Numbered from the stretch's first letter, positions 11,757-25,265 are shown. The stretch: 64,000 bases of DNA from Hydractinia symbiolongicarpus (GCF_029227915.1 NC_079877.1:30963851-31027850), one strand, 5' to 3'. Made by a program: numbers and translations. The notes: generated from the letters alone by a model not told the origin.

Positions 11757-14700
11757 AATGTAATGCTTACTTCTTGGCCTGTAAGTGACCTTGCTACTTT
11801 ATTTTAGAGTGCTGAAATAAGTAAATACCAGAAAGCTTCACGCCAGACCTTACTTAGGTTTCTGCATTTGTTATTTTTGTCTACCCAACAGGTTTTTTAA
11901 AAAGTTTATTTTAATTATTTATCCTTTTTTATAGATTTCTACAAAACTTTTATGGCTGTGCATGAGAAGTAATTTATGAAACCATGTTTTAGAGCAATTG
12001 GCTAAATAGATTGAAAGAAACCAATTTTAAAGTTGCAATTTCATGATATATAAATTCCTGTAATTAAGATTTTGTTCTTTTCGTATTTTTCACTTAAAAA
12101 GTTAAAGGTTTGATTTTTTATCTTCTTGTTGTTAGACTTTTTTGCATACCTTTGTTACTGTTTGATCAATTTTTAGACAATGCTCAGTGCATGTTTGAAT
12201 TTCAATTGTATGAAAATACTCATGAAAAAGCCTAAAACTTCCTTGTATTTATGAACACGTCCCTCAGTGAGTAAATTGCATACAAAGCAAAAACAACAAA
12301 GAAATAATAGGCATCAACACCAAAACTCACCATGGGTTCACTATTGTTTTTTGTAAATTGAACAAGTCGCACTCTAGTTAAATTTCCAGTAAATCCTTCA
12401 GGTATGCTTGGTTTATATTCCTCATATATGTTGTTTTTTCCTTGTAATTCTTTTATGATATCATCATGACTTTGAATTACTGCCTAACACAAAGAAATAC
12501 TTTTTACTGTATGGAAATTATGAATGAACAGTGTCAATAACAAAATTTATTTAAGTTTATTTAAAAGCAAAAAAAAAAGGGATTTGTGAAAGACACACTA
12601 TGTATACCATCAGGGGAAAAACATTTTTGCAAGGTCTGATCTCTCGAGTGGAAGAAGGTGTAGAATTTACAGGATTTTTTTACAAACTAAAAAAAAATTT
12701 AAGCATGACCGTAATTTCCCAGACGCACATGAAGCAACTTAAGTTTCCAAGTGAAAAGAAGTTTTAAAGTAAAAAAAATCAAGTAAAATGGCATTCTTTC
12801 TTACTGCAAAAAATTATTTTAGCAAACTACAGAACACACAAAGCAATACAAAGCTAAATAAAAAGTGAATAAAAAGAAAAATAGTTTTTACCATAACGTG
12901 TGGATTGCTTAAAAGTACTTTTAGTTCAAGACAAGTGCTGTCCAACTCTTTTAAAGAGCTCAACAACAGTTCAACCTAAAACCAAAAGCTTGAAAATGTA
13001 GCAAGTTTTAAACAAATAGTTGTTAGGCTAATTTAGGAACAGATTTGGATGGCCAGAAACTAATTTAATAAAGCAATCAAAACAAACCTCATAATGAGCT
13101 TCTACAGCATTTGACTCTGCTTTTTTGATATCCAAATTGCTTGATGCTTTTTGTGATAATGAATGAATCTAAATACATAGCAGAAGAGTGTTTGTCACAG
13201 CAGTACTTATTAAATATTTCATATGTACACCTTAACCAAGACATTTATTAAGTTGTATACTGTATTAAACATTAATCTAGCTCAAAATGCCTGAAAAAGG
13301 GAAGTAACGAATAATACTTGCAGAAGAAATTTTACATTCTAAAAATATTTCGACTTGTCAGTCCAGCTTTTTCTATTTCGATAAGATTGTTTATCACGTC
13401 ATGGACCTGAAGATTTCGATATGATAAACAATCATATCGATATTTTACATTGCGTACTTAGTCCATATCTATATACTTCGCAGAAGAATAAGAATGTACA
13501 GTGGACATACTCAACAACTTCTTTTATTTACTTTTATACAAAAAACAACTCCAAAAAAGTTTTAAGAAATGTTTACCCGTACAAAACTTTCAACAGTAGC
13601 CATCTCAATACATGCCCTAGCACATTAAGCTCTTTTCTTATCGTCAGAACAAGCAAACTCTATTTTTCCAACTTGTCACAAAAACATTTAACAAACTGTT
13701 ATGAGATACAGGAGACTGAATGGCTGTTTTTTTAAAACAATGACCATTCCATTTGTAAACAACACTTCCTTGTTAGTGCGAAAGATCTTATATCAATAAA
13801 CATACTGTGGTTAACAACTTTTGAACAAGCTAATCAAACTTGTTTTGACAAAACAAAAAGATGTATGAGAAAGATTGTTATTTAACACTCTTAGATTCTT
13901 GTCACAGTCATCTTCGACAGGTATAACAATAACTAGTGTGTATTACCAGCTTTTTGAAAATATAATGTATTGTAAAGCTAACATGATTTTTTTTAACATA
14001 TGCGCATGTGACATATCTTAATTTTTATATACATCCTTAAAAGATAAGTAAAAACATCAGTCTTAAAATAATTGATGTATTAAAAAGAAAAACGTAGATA
14101 TTTTGTTAAAAAGTTTTTAACTTTGTTGCTGATTTTATCTTAAAATATATTTAGAACCATTATATGTCTAGACACAAAAGAGCTTTCTCATAATGTACTT
14201 GAATATACTTAATGGATTTTTACTTTTTGCTTTAAGAGTTCAAAATTGCATCTGTTTTTAGAAGTTCTTATTTCTTCCCAAATATGAACACGTTAGCCTT
14301 TAAGCAGACATCTTACAAATAAAGAGATTTTGTTGTGTTTCTCAAAAAATAGCATGTCTTTTTAAACAAAGAATATGACTTTGTTGAGTATCTTAAGGAC
14401 AAGCTGGGATAGAGTCCTTTTACATAAACATTACTTATTAATATTTCCTTATCCTTACACATGTTGAGCCGTTCGCAAATTTTTAAGTGACATAAGATTT
14501 ACCTCTAATATTGCTTGAAGCCTTCTGTTTTCAAACAAACATTGTAGGAAATGAATGTCTGGCTTGGCTGCATTTGTCAGATCACCGATATGGTCCAAAG
14601 CATCTATTAACTGCAATACAACACCTAAAACATAACATGATGAATCAAAACCCTTTACCCTACATGTAAATGTCCTTGAGTTGTAAGTGCACTTTAACTT

Positions 14701-17700
14701 TTATAACGATATGGTTGCTCTAGTAAAATAGCAGTTGCGCTATATTTATATAATATATAGCAACTGGTATGTAACTGGTAAAAATGGTATTTATTGGCCG
14801 ATAAAAAAGCTGCATGAGAAAAATTTGTGTTTTTTTATTCTCTTTGATAGACGCTTTGCACCTTTGTATGTGCGTAATTGGCTAAACAGGATTAATAATG
14901 TTAACAATACAAACTGCCCAATCACAACAGACGCATCTTGTATAGCCTCATATTTCTGCATTACAGTAGTCTCAATTGCTACTAAAGTTACATACATGAT
15001 CTTTTTTAAAAATAAAGATTACCTGCACCAGAAGCTGTGTCATTTTTTCTTGCCTAAAAATAATAAAACCTTATTATATCATGAAAGCATAAAGGATAGC
15101 ATTTTCTACTATAGTTACTATAGTTATTTAAGCAGAAATCGATTTCCTCTGTAATTCAATTTCCTTAAGTGTGTAATAAAATTTACAAAGTAATATGCTG
15201 GCTGCGGCAGACAAGAGATTCAATCTGTAAACTACTATAGAAAAAGAAAAAAGTGCATGGTAATGGTATCAATGAAACAGAATATTATAATTTGAAAAAT
15301 TGTCACAGTAGAGAAGTGAAGATATCTCATGCTGTTTATGATTAACAGGAATACTTTTTAAAAATAAAAATGTTTTGTAATAAATTATTGATTAAACATT
15401 AACTCTTTCCTTTACTTTTACAGATGCAAAGTTTCGTTTACAAAAACCTCATATTTTAATACAACTTTATATTTTAATGTATAACATGTTATTAAGTTGA
15501 TTACATTCATTCTTTTCATATTTTCCTTGTCCTTCATCTTTAAATGTTCCAACTGGGTCTTATTTTGAATTTTGCTCACTGTCTGAGAAATATACTACTT
15601 AACATACTTGAGTATCTCTTGCGAGAGAGAAAAACAATGTTGTCAAAAGTAGAATTCATCCAGTTTTTTTCACTAAGCACAAGAGCTGCTTTTCAGCATA
15701 AAAAATCTCTAAACCAGTTGTAACTTTGTCAAAATTTACATGCCTGAACAAAAACAAGCTTGAACTCTTTGTGTTATGGAAAATGGAGCCAAATAGAAAT
15801 GAACCTTTTAATATTGAGGGCAGTACATTTTTCTATTTATAGGGTAGCCTGTTAATGTAACAAACATTAGCTGGCCTGACTTATTCATGTGAAAATTTCT
15901 TATTACAACAACAAATACTTTACAGCTGAATTTTATACAATAAAAATTCTAACTTTCCCTTGGCTTTTTGACCCAGTTTTAATATTCCCTGACTTTTACA
16001 GGTTTTTCACAACCCTGACCACCATGCATTTGTAGCAACATATTACATACGTCTGAGTACAGAAACCAACTTGAACTGCTGAAGAAATACAGCATGGAAG
16101 GGCAAATTAAAGAGACAGCAAATTACTCACATAGTGGTGTAAGGAACTGTATGATGATGTTGCACTGATCTGTTAAAAAAAATATTTGGCTTAAGTGAAG
16201 AAATCAAAACAAATAAATAAAGAGCCAGAGATGCTGAAATAAAAAGAAAACAAGAGTGGTTTTGCAAATTTGAAAAACTTTTTTATAAGATCTTTAGCAT
16301 GAAATACATGACAAGTAAAATGTATAGTAAACAGAAGAACTATTAAAAAATGATACCTGCATTTTATCAGCTCGGCTACCTAAAATTAAAGTCGTTAAAA
16401 ATTACAAAGATGGTTTAAACAACAAAATGCTAAGAGATCATTAAAAAACTGATCTGTCAAATGCTTGATATTATTGAAATACATTTTGTCTATTAAAAAG
16501 AAATTATCCACACACCTGCTTGTAGAGACCTGCTTGCCATTGTAGCAATGACAGCACCCTAAAGATAAAAAAAAATTAAATTCCATAAATACGTATCTTA
16601 AAGAAATTTTCCTGCAACTTATTTTTGCATATGAGTCCCAAAATGCTTTATTTTTAAAGAATAAATGTAGGTGACTAGATTCTTCTGAAATTTGAAGAAT
16701 TAATTTTGGGCATGCTGCAGAATTTTAATAGAGGCGAAATCTGTATTTTGACTAACATATCCTTCGGAAATAGGGGGATTTTGAAACAAGCAATGGCTTA
16801 GGTCCTAAAGGAAATCAAAATACAAAAATTTTTAAATAAAAATTACTGGCAATACAAGAAATGTAAAATAATGTGGAAGAAAAAATTCTGCAAAAGTGAG
16901 TTCCACAAAATTACTTTCACAGATAATTTGTACCCTTAAGATAAGCAAAAGTCTTTTTTGACAAGTTGAGTCAGTTTATTGCTACAACAACTAATCATGT
17001 ACCTTTAGTTTCCTTCTTGCATTAAATTTTTTTAATTCGTGTATAGATTCAGATAGGTGCATTTTACCAACATTATCTCTTTCCTAAAATAAAAATTATT
17101 AATAACAGTACATCCAACAGAAATACGTTGTATGGCAATATTAGTGATTAAAATTACTGCTTGAGTTATGAGTAGAAATAAGAATTTTTTGTGATACTTT
17201 GTTCATTATATAACAGATTAAAGTAAGTACACAAAAAACATGCTGAAATGTTAAACAACAAACCACAAAGAATTAAGCTACATAAATATAAATGAACTGT
17301 CAGAGTATAGAGGCAATTAAATTTTAGAAAACAATCTGTACCGTCAGCCATGCATGTTCAAGAGCTTCAGTGGCAGTTATACGTTCATTCGGGTCATACT
17401 CTAACATTCGCTTTACCAACTCTTTTGCAGAAGATGAAATATAATCCCATGTTTTTGAAGACATCTAGACGTTTCCGTTTTTAAATCAGTTTGAAAACTA
17501 GTTCAAAAGAATTACATAAAAAAAGGCAAAAATCATATGATATAAATACTCACGGAAATGTTGCCTTCAGCAATCAGCTCAAATAGAGTGTCTCCAATTC
17601 CATGAAATGGAAAGGTACCTCCCAAAAGGATGTATAATATCACACCTACGTATAATGTATAATAAATGTTGTTTTGTCAAAAAATTATTTAATAAATTTT

Positions 17701-20700
17701 TAAAAAAGGGTATTGCAACAATGGAGTAAAATAACTAAAACATATACATAGAACTATAATGATGAAAATCACACTATTTTAGCTTAAAAAGCGACGAAGG
17801 AAAAGAATATTTACAAATGTATAAATCCTAAATGACTTCAAATTAGTTATATGTATCATTGTCTTTTATGTCACATATTACATTGCAAAGAAACTTGTAG
17901 AAACTAGATTAAACAGCAGTGTAATAAAAATTCCACCATTACCATCTGTAAGCATATTTTTGCTATTAACTGCATGCCCAAATAAACATTAAAGAAATTA
18001 CACAATAAAAATGTGAAAACTTACCACATCCCCAAATATCTACTGGAAATCCGTATGGTTGCCTGTTTACAACTTCTGGTGCCATGAAATGAGGAGTGCC
18101 GATACGACCACTTTTAATGTAACCACATTCAGGCATTTCAATAGCTATTCCAAAGTCTCCAATCTTGACAGGAGCTGCTTCATCTTGTGATGCAAGCATT
18201 ACATTGTGTGGCTATGTAAAAAGTGACAATATTTTATTTTGAACACTATTTACAAGCAATGCAAAAAGTAATCCAGGGTTCGAATTAGAAAAGTTAAGTC
18301 GGTTCGCAAAAATTTTGGCACTCTGTAACGAAGAAAACCATAACGAAGAAAATATAGATGTGGCCTGGGAACAGCGTAGATCAATTATCATTGGCTTATT
18401 CTTTAAAAGCTACTTGTTTTTCAGTACTGTCCAGATGAAAGCGTGCATGTATGCTCAACTTGCAAAAATATTTGCTTTCATGCAAAAAAAAAATAGAAGT
18501 TCATTGTGTTAATTTTTAAACCACGATCTATTCCTTTTCTATCGGCGTTCTTCGTTCTTAAATTTTTAAAACGCGATTTAAAAAATCATTCCTATCGCCG
18601 CTTTTCGTTCTTAAACTTAAAAAACTTAAAAACTTAAAAAAAAAATAAACTTAAAAATGTGATATAATGAAGCTTTTTTATCGGCGTTTTTCGTTCTTAA
18701 ATATTTAAAACGCGATCTGAAAAAGCATTTTTATTGCCGCCTAAAAATATTCGATTCGCAATTTTATCATTTTCTTCGCAATGTGATTCGCAAAAATGTC
18801 ATTTCGATTCACGAATTGCGAACTGCTAATTCGAACCCTGTAATTGTGCTTGATAAGGTTTAACATACCTTCATGTCCCTATGCACGATACCACACTCAT
18901 GAATCATGGCCAATCCTTCCAAAACTTGTCGAACATAATGGCTACAATAAAAACACAAGAGGACTGTATGATGGAAGTAATTACATTAGTGATGAAAATA
19001 TGTGAAACTCACTTACCTAGCCACAGCTTCACTGTAAACGAATCCAGCATTTACTTTATTTACAATTTCATAACATAGATCCAAGCCACTTAATCTTAAA
19101 AAAAAAACAGATTACAGGATAATAAAGTATATAAAAGTTAAACAAAGGACAACATTGTTTTTTTCTGAAAAAAGTTGACGAAATTCTTTACTAGACAATA
19201 AATACATGGAAATTACCATACATATATTTGATATGCCAATCATATTACATCGATAATGCAGTGTATCATTGCTTTTGTGTAACACACCTTTCCCGAATTT
19301 CATAATTTATAATAATTATGATGTCATTCAAAATTTTATAATGGTTCTATGCGCTTCAAATAAGGATATTCAGATAGAATATCAAATTATCATGACAAAA
19401 CTCTGCTAAGGGTTTGACCATAACTTTCAGTTCGCAATTGAAGCACTTAACGAACAGAAATATTTACGAAATTAGGTAATTGTTCTACCTTTTGCTACGG
19501 AACTTAGGGATAAGAATTATTTTTAATATCAACCTCTTTAATTGAGTTTGACATAATTAGAAAATTCGGGAAAGGTCTATTGCTGGCTAAATTAACCTTG
19601 GTGTACATCTATTTTATTCTCTCCTCCTCTCTGTCTCGTTTTTTGTTTTATTGTGTTGACATTTTAAAATTTCTAACTCTCACCATCAGACTACTCGTAA
19701 GAATGGTTTAATTGAGATATTTTCTACTCACTTATATGAGAATGCTAAAATTATTTTGCTTATCTTTAAATGTAATCATGGTGTGCTCAGTAAATGAATT
19801 ACAGGAATGGAGAGGAAATATATCCTTTTCTATAAAAACCTAGTTTATCAAAACATTAAGGTATGGGCCAAAATTGAGAAAACATTAAGAACATTCTAAA
19901 CCTGAATTCCTTCTTAGATTGTAAGAACAAAATAATGCATTAAATAATTTTTCCTTTATACTCCATTTATGCACATAATTTTTCACAATATGATCACTTC
20001 AACAATATCTACTTATTCTAATGTGCTCAAAGTGATTGCAAAGATATAAACAGAATAGAAAAACATTCAAAACAAAATAAGAAATCTCCTCAGGATTGTG
20101 GAATATTGCATGTGTAAGCCAACAAAACATAAAGCAATTTCATTGTGTGAAAAAGAATTGAACAATAGATTGCAAGGTAAAAAGTTAAATTATGTAAGGT
20201 TACTATTATTATTGCGTACACAGTTATATCAACATGTGCATTTTATAATGTGGGCATTTCAATTGAAGGTGGGCACTTCAATTGAAGGTGCCTTCCCTTG
20301 AATTAAAAGAGGAATTCATGTGTGGTAGATAGGCATGCTTCGAAAAAAATAAACCGACTGGCAAACAATATTTTCTATAGCAATATTAACAAGACAAACT
20401 TACAATTCACTGATAATGTATACTTCATTTTCCACTTTAAAACTTTCGTACACTTCAACTAAAAAACATAATACCAGCTAGTGTGAGCTGAAGTAACACA
20501 TTAAAAAATAATTTTTTGAGGAAACTAAGCTAACAACCAGTTAAAAAAGAACACCTTTCACACATGACCGAGATTGGAACTTTCCTTCCTTTCTTATGTA
20601 AGGATTATTTCCCTTGTGTTGTAGCTTGCCCTAAATCATTTGTTTAAGATTTTACAAATCTTTTTGTGCACAATGGTTTACTGCACAATAATTTTCGAAC

Positions 20701-23700
20701 ACTTCTTGCAGATAATAAATACAAAAATAGCTTGAAGAAGTATTGTACATTTCAAAATTAGGTTATAAAGTTTATTAAAGTTTATAGAATAATAATTTTG
20801 TACAATAGTAGTAGTAGTAGTAGTAGTAGTATTTGTTTTCCATATATAGATAGTATACAAGGTAATAACTAACTAAAATTTACAAATGGAGGGAGACCTC
20901 CCAATAGTAAAACTAATCAAAGGAGAGGCCACCGAGATAAAGAACTACAAAAAACAAGTAAAAAAATTCATGTTGAAAGAAAATAAATAAAGATTGACAG
21001 AAGAATTAGAAAAATATAAGTAAAGTTGTTTTATTTTGACAAATCAAGTAAAATATTGATCTGTAAGAAAACAGAAATATAACGTTTTCAACTTATTAAT
21101 AGAAAAGGTGTTTAGGCGTGTGTCAGGATAATGTTTCTGAAAGCTGTTTCAATGAATTATTGATTGATATACAATAGAATTTATACCATATGTCGAAGTA
21201 TGACATTGAGGTTTCATGAAGTAGCCAGTTGCCCTTCCTCTGGTTACATGTTCCACAGGGTAATAATGAAGATCAAATGTGTTGATTATCCTTAAGGAAG
21301 TAAGTTGCTTGGAGATTTGAAAGATCAAAAGAACATTGCGGAATTTTATAAGATCAGAAATTTTAAGAATATTAAGTTTGAAGAATAAAGAGTTGAGTGA
21401 TCACTAAATTTGAAAAAGGTGAGAAGTCTGATACAGTGCTTTTGAAAGAGAAGAATTCTATTAGTGGAATTTAAGTTTTGACCCCAAACTTGACAAGCAT
21501 AGTTCAAGTGTGAGAGAAATAGTGTATGGAAGACAGGTAATAAGGGTTTACGAGTTAAGAAGTGTCTTAGTTTAGCAATAAATATTTAGCAATAAATATA
21601 GTTGACTGGTGTTCATCTCTCCTAGATTTAAAAGCTTCACACAACCAAATGTTGATGCAGCAGATCTGTGCAAAAATTGGATGTGCATGAAAATCTAGGG
21701 TATTTAAAATTCATAGGCACAGATGTTGTAAGAGTCTAAGTCAAGTTTATCTTCCATAAATAAAATGAAAACACAAAGGCCTATTAACATATGTCATAAA
21801 ATAAAGAGCGTGATGAAATATGCACCCCATTGATGGAGCAAAATGTTCATGGACTGCCACATATTCCCAGTGGACTGACAGAGCGAATGAAAATGCACTT
21901 GTAAACAGAGAGTAGTAATTTGAAAATCGTATTTAAATAATGAAACAGCATAACCCGTATGTTGTGTGTGGTATATGGTTATTTATCAGGGTATTAATTA
22001 TATATAGATGTTTAAGTTGAAAAAACGCTTAATAACATAATGCAGATAGAATTGTGGTTGGATGGTCTATACTGCAAATGCTATCTATGTGCTACTTGTG
22101 TATCGTGTTTAGGTTATATAAACTAAATTTTTTTTCTAAATTATACTCTGCCTTAATTAGCTTTGTAGATTGATCATCTTTCCTCACAGAAATTTTATCT
22201 CACATAGTTAATGATAGTTGATCAATCATTTCTGGCAGGGATATAGTTTACTTAATTTTTTTTTTATTAAAACGTCAATCAATGTATATTTCATTGACTC
22301 TCAATAAAGTTATCTTATCTTATCAATGATCTGTTTAGTTTGTACATACTTTTACTGATAAAAGTATTTGGCAAATAACACACAGGTTTTTTAAAAATAA
22401 CCACTAAAAAGCATTCCCTTACCTATATGTGGATGGCTTAATCTTCTACATATTCGAACTTCTCTTTCAATATCTATAAGTTAGTTAGGAAAAACAACAA
22501 ACAAATTTTTGATTATACCATCAAATATTTTTACCCTGTATTTTTGGGGTCTTGGTCAGGAGTTAGCATATTTTTTTAAACCTTCATATTATTATTTTTT
22601 ATTTTATTAACTTAAAATCAGGTTTCAATCCAAGATACATAATTAGCTTTTAAAATTCTTTACTTTGTATACTAAAGCAAGAACAACATAAGAGTACAGG
22701 TGATAATCAATGTTGTTCAAGTTGAATACTGCACTTCAACAATAAAAAAGAAAATTCATAGTTAAATTTAAAAACAAACAAAATTGACTAAAACCATTAT
22801 CTAAACAAACCTTCTTCTGTGAGGTTAGTTGACACAGCCAGTTGGTATAAGTTCACAATCTTGACAGCATACTCTTGTTGATCTCGCAAGTCAATACACC
22901 TCTTACTGACACAGAATGCTCCACTATGGAAAAGCAGCAGAGTTGATTAGGATAGTATATATTGACTAGTTGACTGGCACTTGGAAGTACTCGTTTGATT
23001 AGGTGGGACAACTGAAGACTGCTATCAAGTTGACATTCAACTAATAAGAAAGGCTCAGTGTGTATGTGAAAAATATTAATCACAGCAACAGATGTATGAT
23101 ATATAATATAGTTTTTGTCTTTTTTTCATATTTTAAAGTGGCCACTTGTTGCTTAGTGCAAAGATTAAAAAAATATTATTTGAATGTAATATTTAATTAC
23201 AACATTTTTACATAGTTTTAACACACAGCAATTTATATGTAAGTCTTAGCCAATGGGAAATGACACATACAGTAGTTATTATAAAGCAACATGTTTTTTC
23301 TTTAAAATAAAAAGCAAATAGTATTAAAGGAAACCAGAGGTATAAAATGATGTTGGACTTATATTTTAGAATGCTTTTTCTTTGTTAAGACATTCACATT
23401 TAAAGCATTTGACTTAATTATGTTGCATAAATTATGATGTCATATTTAAGTAATACCAAATTTTGACATTTTCTGTCATCTGTAATTTTAAACCTGTTAA
23501 GGGGTGCATTTAAACTTTATCAGTGCATAGATATTATAAAGATGAATTGATTAACATGAATTTTTTTGCAAAAATCACTGTATATATCCTTGTTTTATGT
23601 TGTTAAAGCAATTTTTACCACAATAAAATAATAATAAAATTAGACCAACTAAGCAAATTGAATTGATTTTAAGAATACTTTTTAGAAAAGGACAATAATC

Positions 23701-25265
23701 AGAGATTTATTTCTTTTCGTTTTACTTGGGAAATCTTCTTGTATTTTGAGATACAAATTTTAAGATTTCACTAATAACAGCTTTAATTCTCCCATACATT
23801 TCAAAACATATATTTGAATATAATGTTTACATAGCAAAATTAAAACTAAACATCGTTTTTCAGTTTGATATTTTCAATGCACACAAAACTCTAGTTGCTA
23901 ACTCCTATGTAATCAAATTATACTATTGAAAAAAAACTTCTATACATTTTTGTGTTGTCCCAAAATTAGTTTTTTTTTAAATATTTATTTATTTTAGGTT
24001 ATAAACAATTTATACCATAAATATGGTTGTGGTATCCTTGCACATGGAAATGAAATTTGTACACAAAATTAATCTTTGAAAATACATAATATATACTGTA
24101 ACAACTAGAAAAACGGAACCATGAACTACATATTTTTTTATAGAGAAGGAAAAAAAAACTGGCTTTTATTTTTTTTAAACAAGGATCAAATGTTGACATA
24201 CTGTGAAAAACTTTTTTTTATTTTTATAATTTTCCAAGTTATGGCATTTACATATTTCTAACTTAGAAAAACCTAATAAAAAATGTATAAGTTATCCCTA
24301 TACAGTCTTCTTGGGAAATAAAAAAATGAATAGGAAGCAGAACAGGAAAAGCTCCTTCATCAAGGTCAAGATTACATGAAGATAAAAGGAATATCCTGTC
24401 TACTTAACATGTAATAAGATAAATTACTCTTAAGACAACATACCATTTAAAACCCATATCAACCTTAATAAATAGATCACTGCTTTTTAAAATGGCTTTT
24501 GTTGACACAGCTTATAATAGCTTATACTTCATTAATCTTAATCCAAAGTTCTAATACATGATTTTTTCAAATTACTTGTATCTGCATAAATGTAATTGTT
24601 TGACATGTTCATAGCTTCTTAAAGGAATAAGTTTATTAGCAGTAACCCAACTGTAATGGTAGAGCTATGGCTGTTATGTACAGGAAGTGACCTTGTAATG
24701 TAACAACTTGTCAAAAAGAAAGAAAAAAAAATTGTAATAAAAAGAATTGTATCAGCTTTAATACCTTCATTGAAAAATAAATTGTGTACTCTGGAAAAAA
24801 ATTCATACAGGAACATATTTTTATTAGAAGTAGAAACATTATATACATCAATACTTATACTCAAAACTATAAGTCCAAAATTTTTTGACACTAAACTAGA
24901 GCCAATTTTTTCTACACTATTACACCTTCTGTCACTGGAGATTTTTTATTGAATAATTAGGCTAGATGTCCTTACCACACGTGCTTATTGGTTTTGTGCT
25001 GCCAATGTTTAGGTTTTATATTTTCACATAGAGATTTTAAAAAAGTGTTGTATTGTAGTTTTAACATTTAAATTATATAATGTAAAACTGCCATGTCATT
25101 TCATCTGAAAGGTTAAACACATATAGATAATAAACGTGGCAAGGTTTGGTAAGGATGTCACCCCCTACATAAAATCAAATTTAAACACATCCTCAACATC
25201 AATGAAAAAACTTACCGTCCTATTTCATCAGCTAGAGTAAAATATGATGGTAGTCCTGCTTCCAT
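3387..25265 (-). CDS. CASK: Calcium/calmodulin-dependent serine protein kinase CASK (MAGUK scaffold), 30 coding exons, complete
   Basis: MAGUK scaffold of cell junctions and synapses. Exons in transcript order: 25265-25216, 22923-22811, 22473-22423, 20458-20404, 19094-19017, 18941-18869, 18211-18025, 17645-17554, 17464-17342, 17083-17003, 16558-16516, 16379-16357, 16169-16131, 15053-15023, 14624-14503, 13168-13088, 12975-12892, 12483-12331, 9868-9790, 8216-8131, 8036-7968, 7871-7740, 6121-6060, 5389-5346, 5057-4980, 4886-4806, 4716-4636, 4399-4197, 4121-4029, 3563-3387. All introns are GT-AG and phases join into 887 codons plus stop. Domains: CaMK-like kinase (about 10-270; Gly-loop IGRGAFCV, Lys38 in YAVKIV, Glu59, HRDMK at 136-140, DFG at 159-161), calmodulin-binding segment (about 275-301, [10 protein letters not shown]), L27 pair (about 340-440), PDZ (about 479-560, [13 protein letters not shown]), SH3 (about 572-636), guanylate kinase-like (about 695-880, [11 protein letters not shown]) and the terminal EWVPASWMY. 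Asn143 and Asp159 are canonical, unlike vertebrate CASK (Cys and Gly). The start MEAGLPSY is the only ATG near the first splice donor; the N-terminus differs from vertebrates. Confidence 0.97.
4520..4591 (+). tRNA. tRNA-Pro (anticodon TGG)
   Basis: A complete cloverleaf can be drawn. The acceptor stem GGCTCAA (4520-4526) pairs with TTGAGCC (4584-4590), with discriminator C. The anticodon stem CTCGC/GCGAG encloses the loop TTTGGGT, giving anticodon TGG. The T arm is CCCGG GTTCAAAT CCGG-like. A T-run follows shortly downstream as the Pol III terminator. CCA is not encoded. The gene lies antisense in CASK intron 27, 45 bases from the next CASK exon. Confidence 0.97.
5166..5293 (+). ncRNA. RNU6ATAC: U6atac minor spliceosomal snRNA
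   Basis: The sequence is collinear over its whole length with the metazoan U6atac RNA. The 5' end is GTGTTGTATGAG, followed by GAGAGAAGGTTAGCA, which contains the U12-type 5' splice-site and U12 pairing region. A U4atac-pairing and central stem-loop region follows, then GGTTAAGGC, and the 3' stem ACTTCGTGGCATCTAACCA ending in a T6 run, a Pol III terminator. U6atac replaces U6 in the minor (U12-type) spliceosome and forms its catalytic core with U12. The gene sits antisense in CASK intron 24. Its promoter would have to lie in about 110 bases between it and CASK exon 25, or overlap that exon. The match was recognised from memory of the family, not by a search. Confidence 0.93.
11271..11717 (+). 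mobile_element. 5'-truncated LINE: reverse transcriptase C-terminal region
   Basis: A 148-codon open frame has the C-terminal signature of non-LTR retrotransposon polyproteins: [28 protein letters not shown], then [11 protein letters not shown] and [10 protein letters not shown]. The catalytic RT domain is absent, so only the 3' end inserted. The element ends in an ATG trinucleotide run (about 11727-11757), probably its 3' tail. It lies in CASK intron 18 on the opposite strand to CASK. The open frame is undamaged over this stretch, suggesting a fairly recent insertion. The exact 5' border was not determined. Confidence 0.85.
11727..11757 (+). repeat. ATG trinucleotide microsatellite, LINE tail
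   Basis: About ten tandem ATG (GAT) units directly follow the LINE coding end. Simple-repeat tails are common at the 3' ends of LINEs. Confidence 0.85.
18274..18840. mobile_element. MITE with CAGGGTTCGAATTAG inverted termini
   Basis: The left end CAGGGTTCGAATTAG is matched exactly by its reverse complement at 18826-18840. The 567-bp interior has three diverged copies of a segment containing ATCGGCGTTCTTCGTTCTTA-like sequence followed by AAAACGCGAT (near 18540, 18595 and 18680) and ends in repeats of a TTCGCAA motif. Its right end is 28 bases from CASK exon 6. CAGGG termini are common in hAT elements, but no 8-bp duplication was found, so the class is open. A partial second copy lies at 28124. 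Confidence 0.75.
20807..20830. repeat. AGT trinucleotide microsatellite
   Basis: Eight tandem AGT units in CASK intron 3. Confidence 0.9.
21149..21400 (-). pseudogene. Decayed LINE reverse transcriptase C-terminal fragment
   Basis: On the minus strand a short frame reads [14 protein letters not shown], then [15 protein letters not shown] and [12 protein letters not shown]. This resembles the region after the RT domain in animal LINEs (a run of Leu/Phe-rich helices, an HxYxxR-like segment, then YGxxSI). The frame is bounded by stops, and the upstream continuation is shifted in frame, so it is a relic. It lies in CASK intron 3, in CASK sense. Assignment rests on pattern similarity only. Confidence 0.5.

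Noticed and set aside
14735-15154. 139-codon open frame on the plus strand
   Set aside because: It overlaps a CASK exon on the other strand and otherwise lies in introns; composition is AT-driven and no conserved motif is seen.
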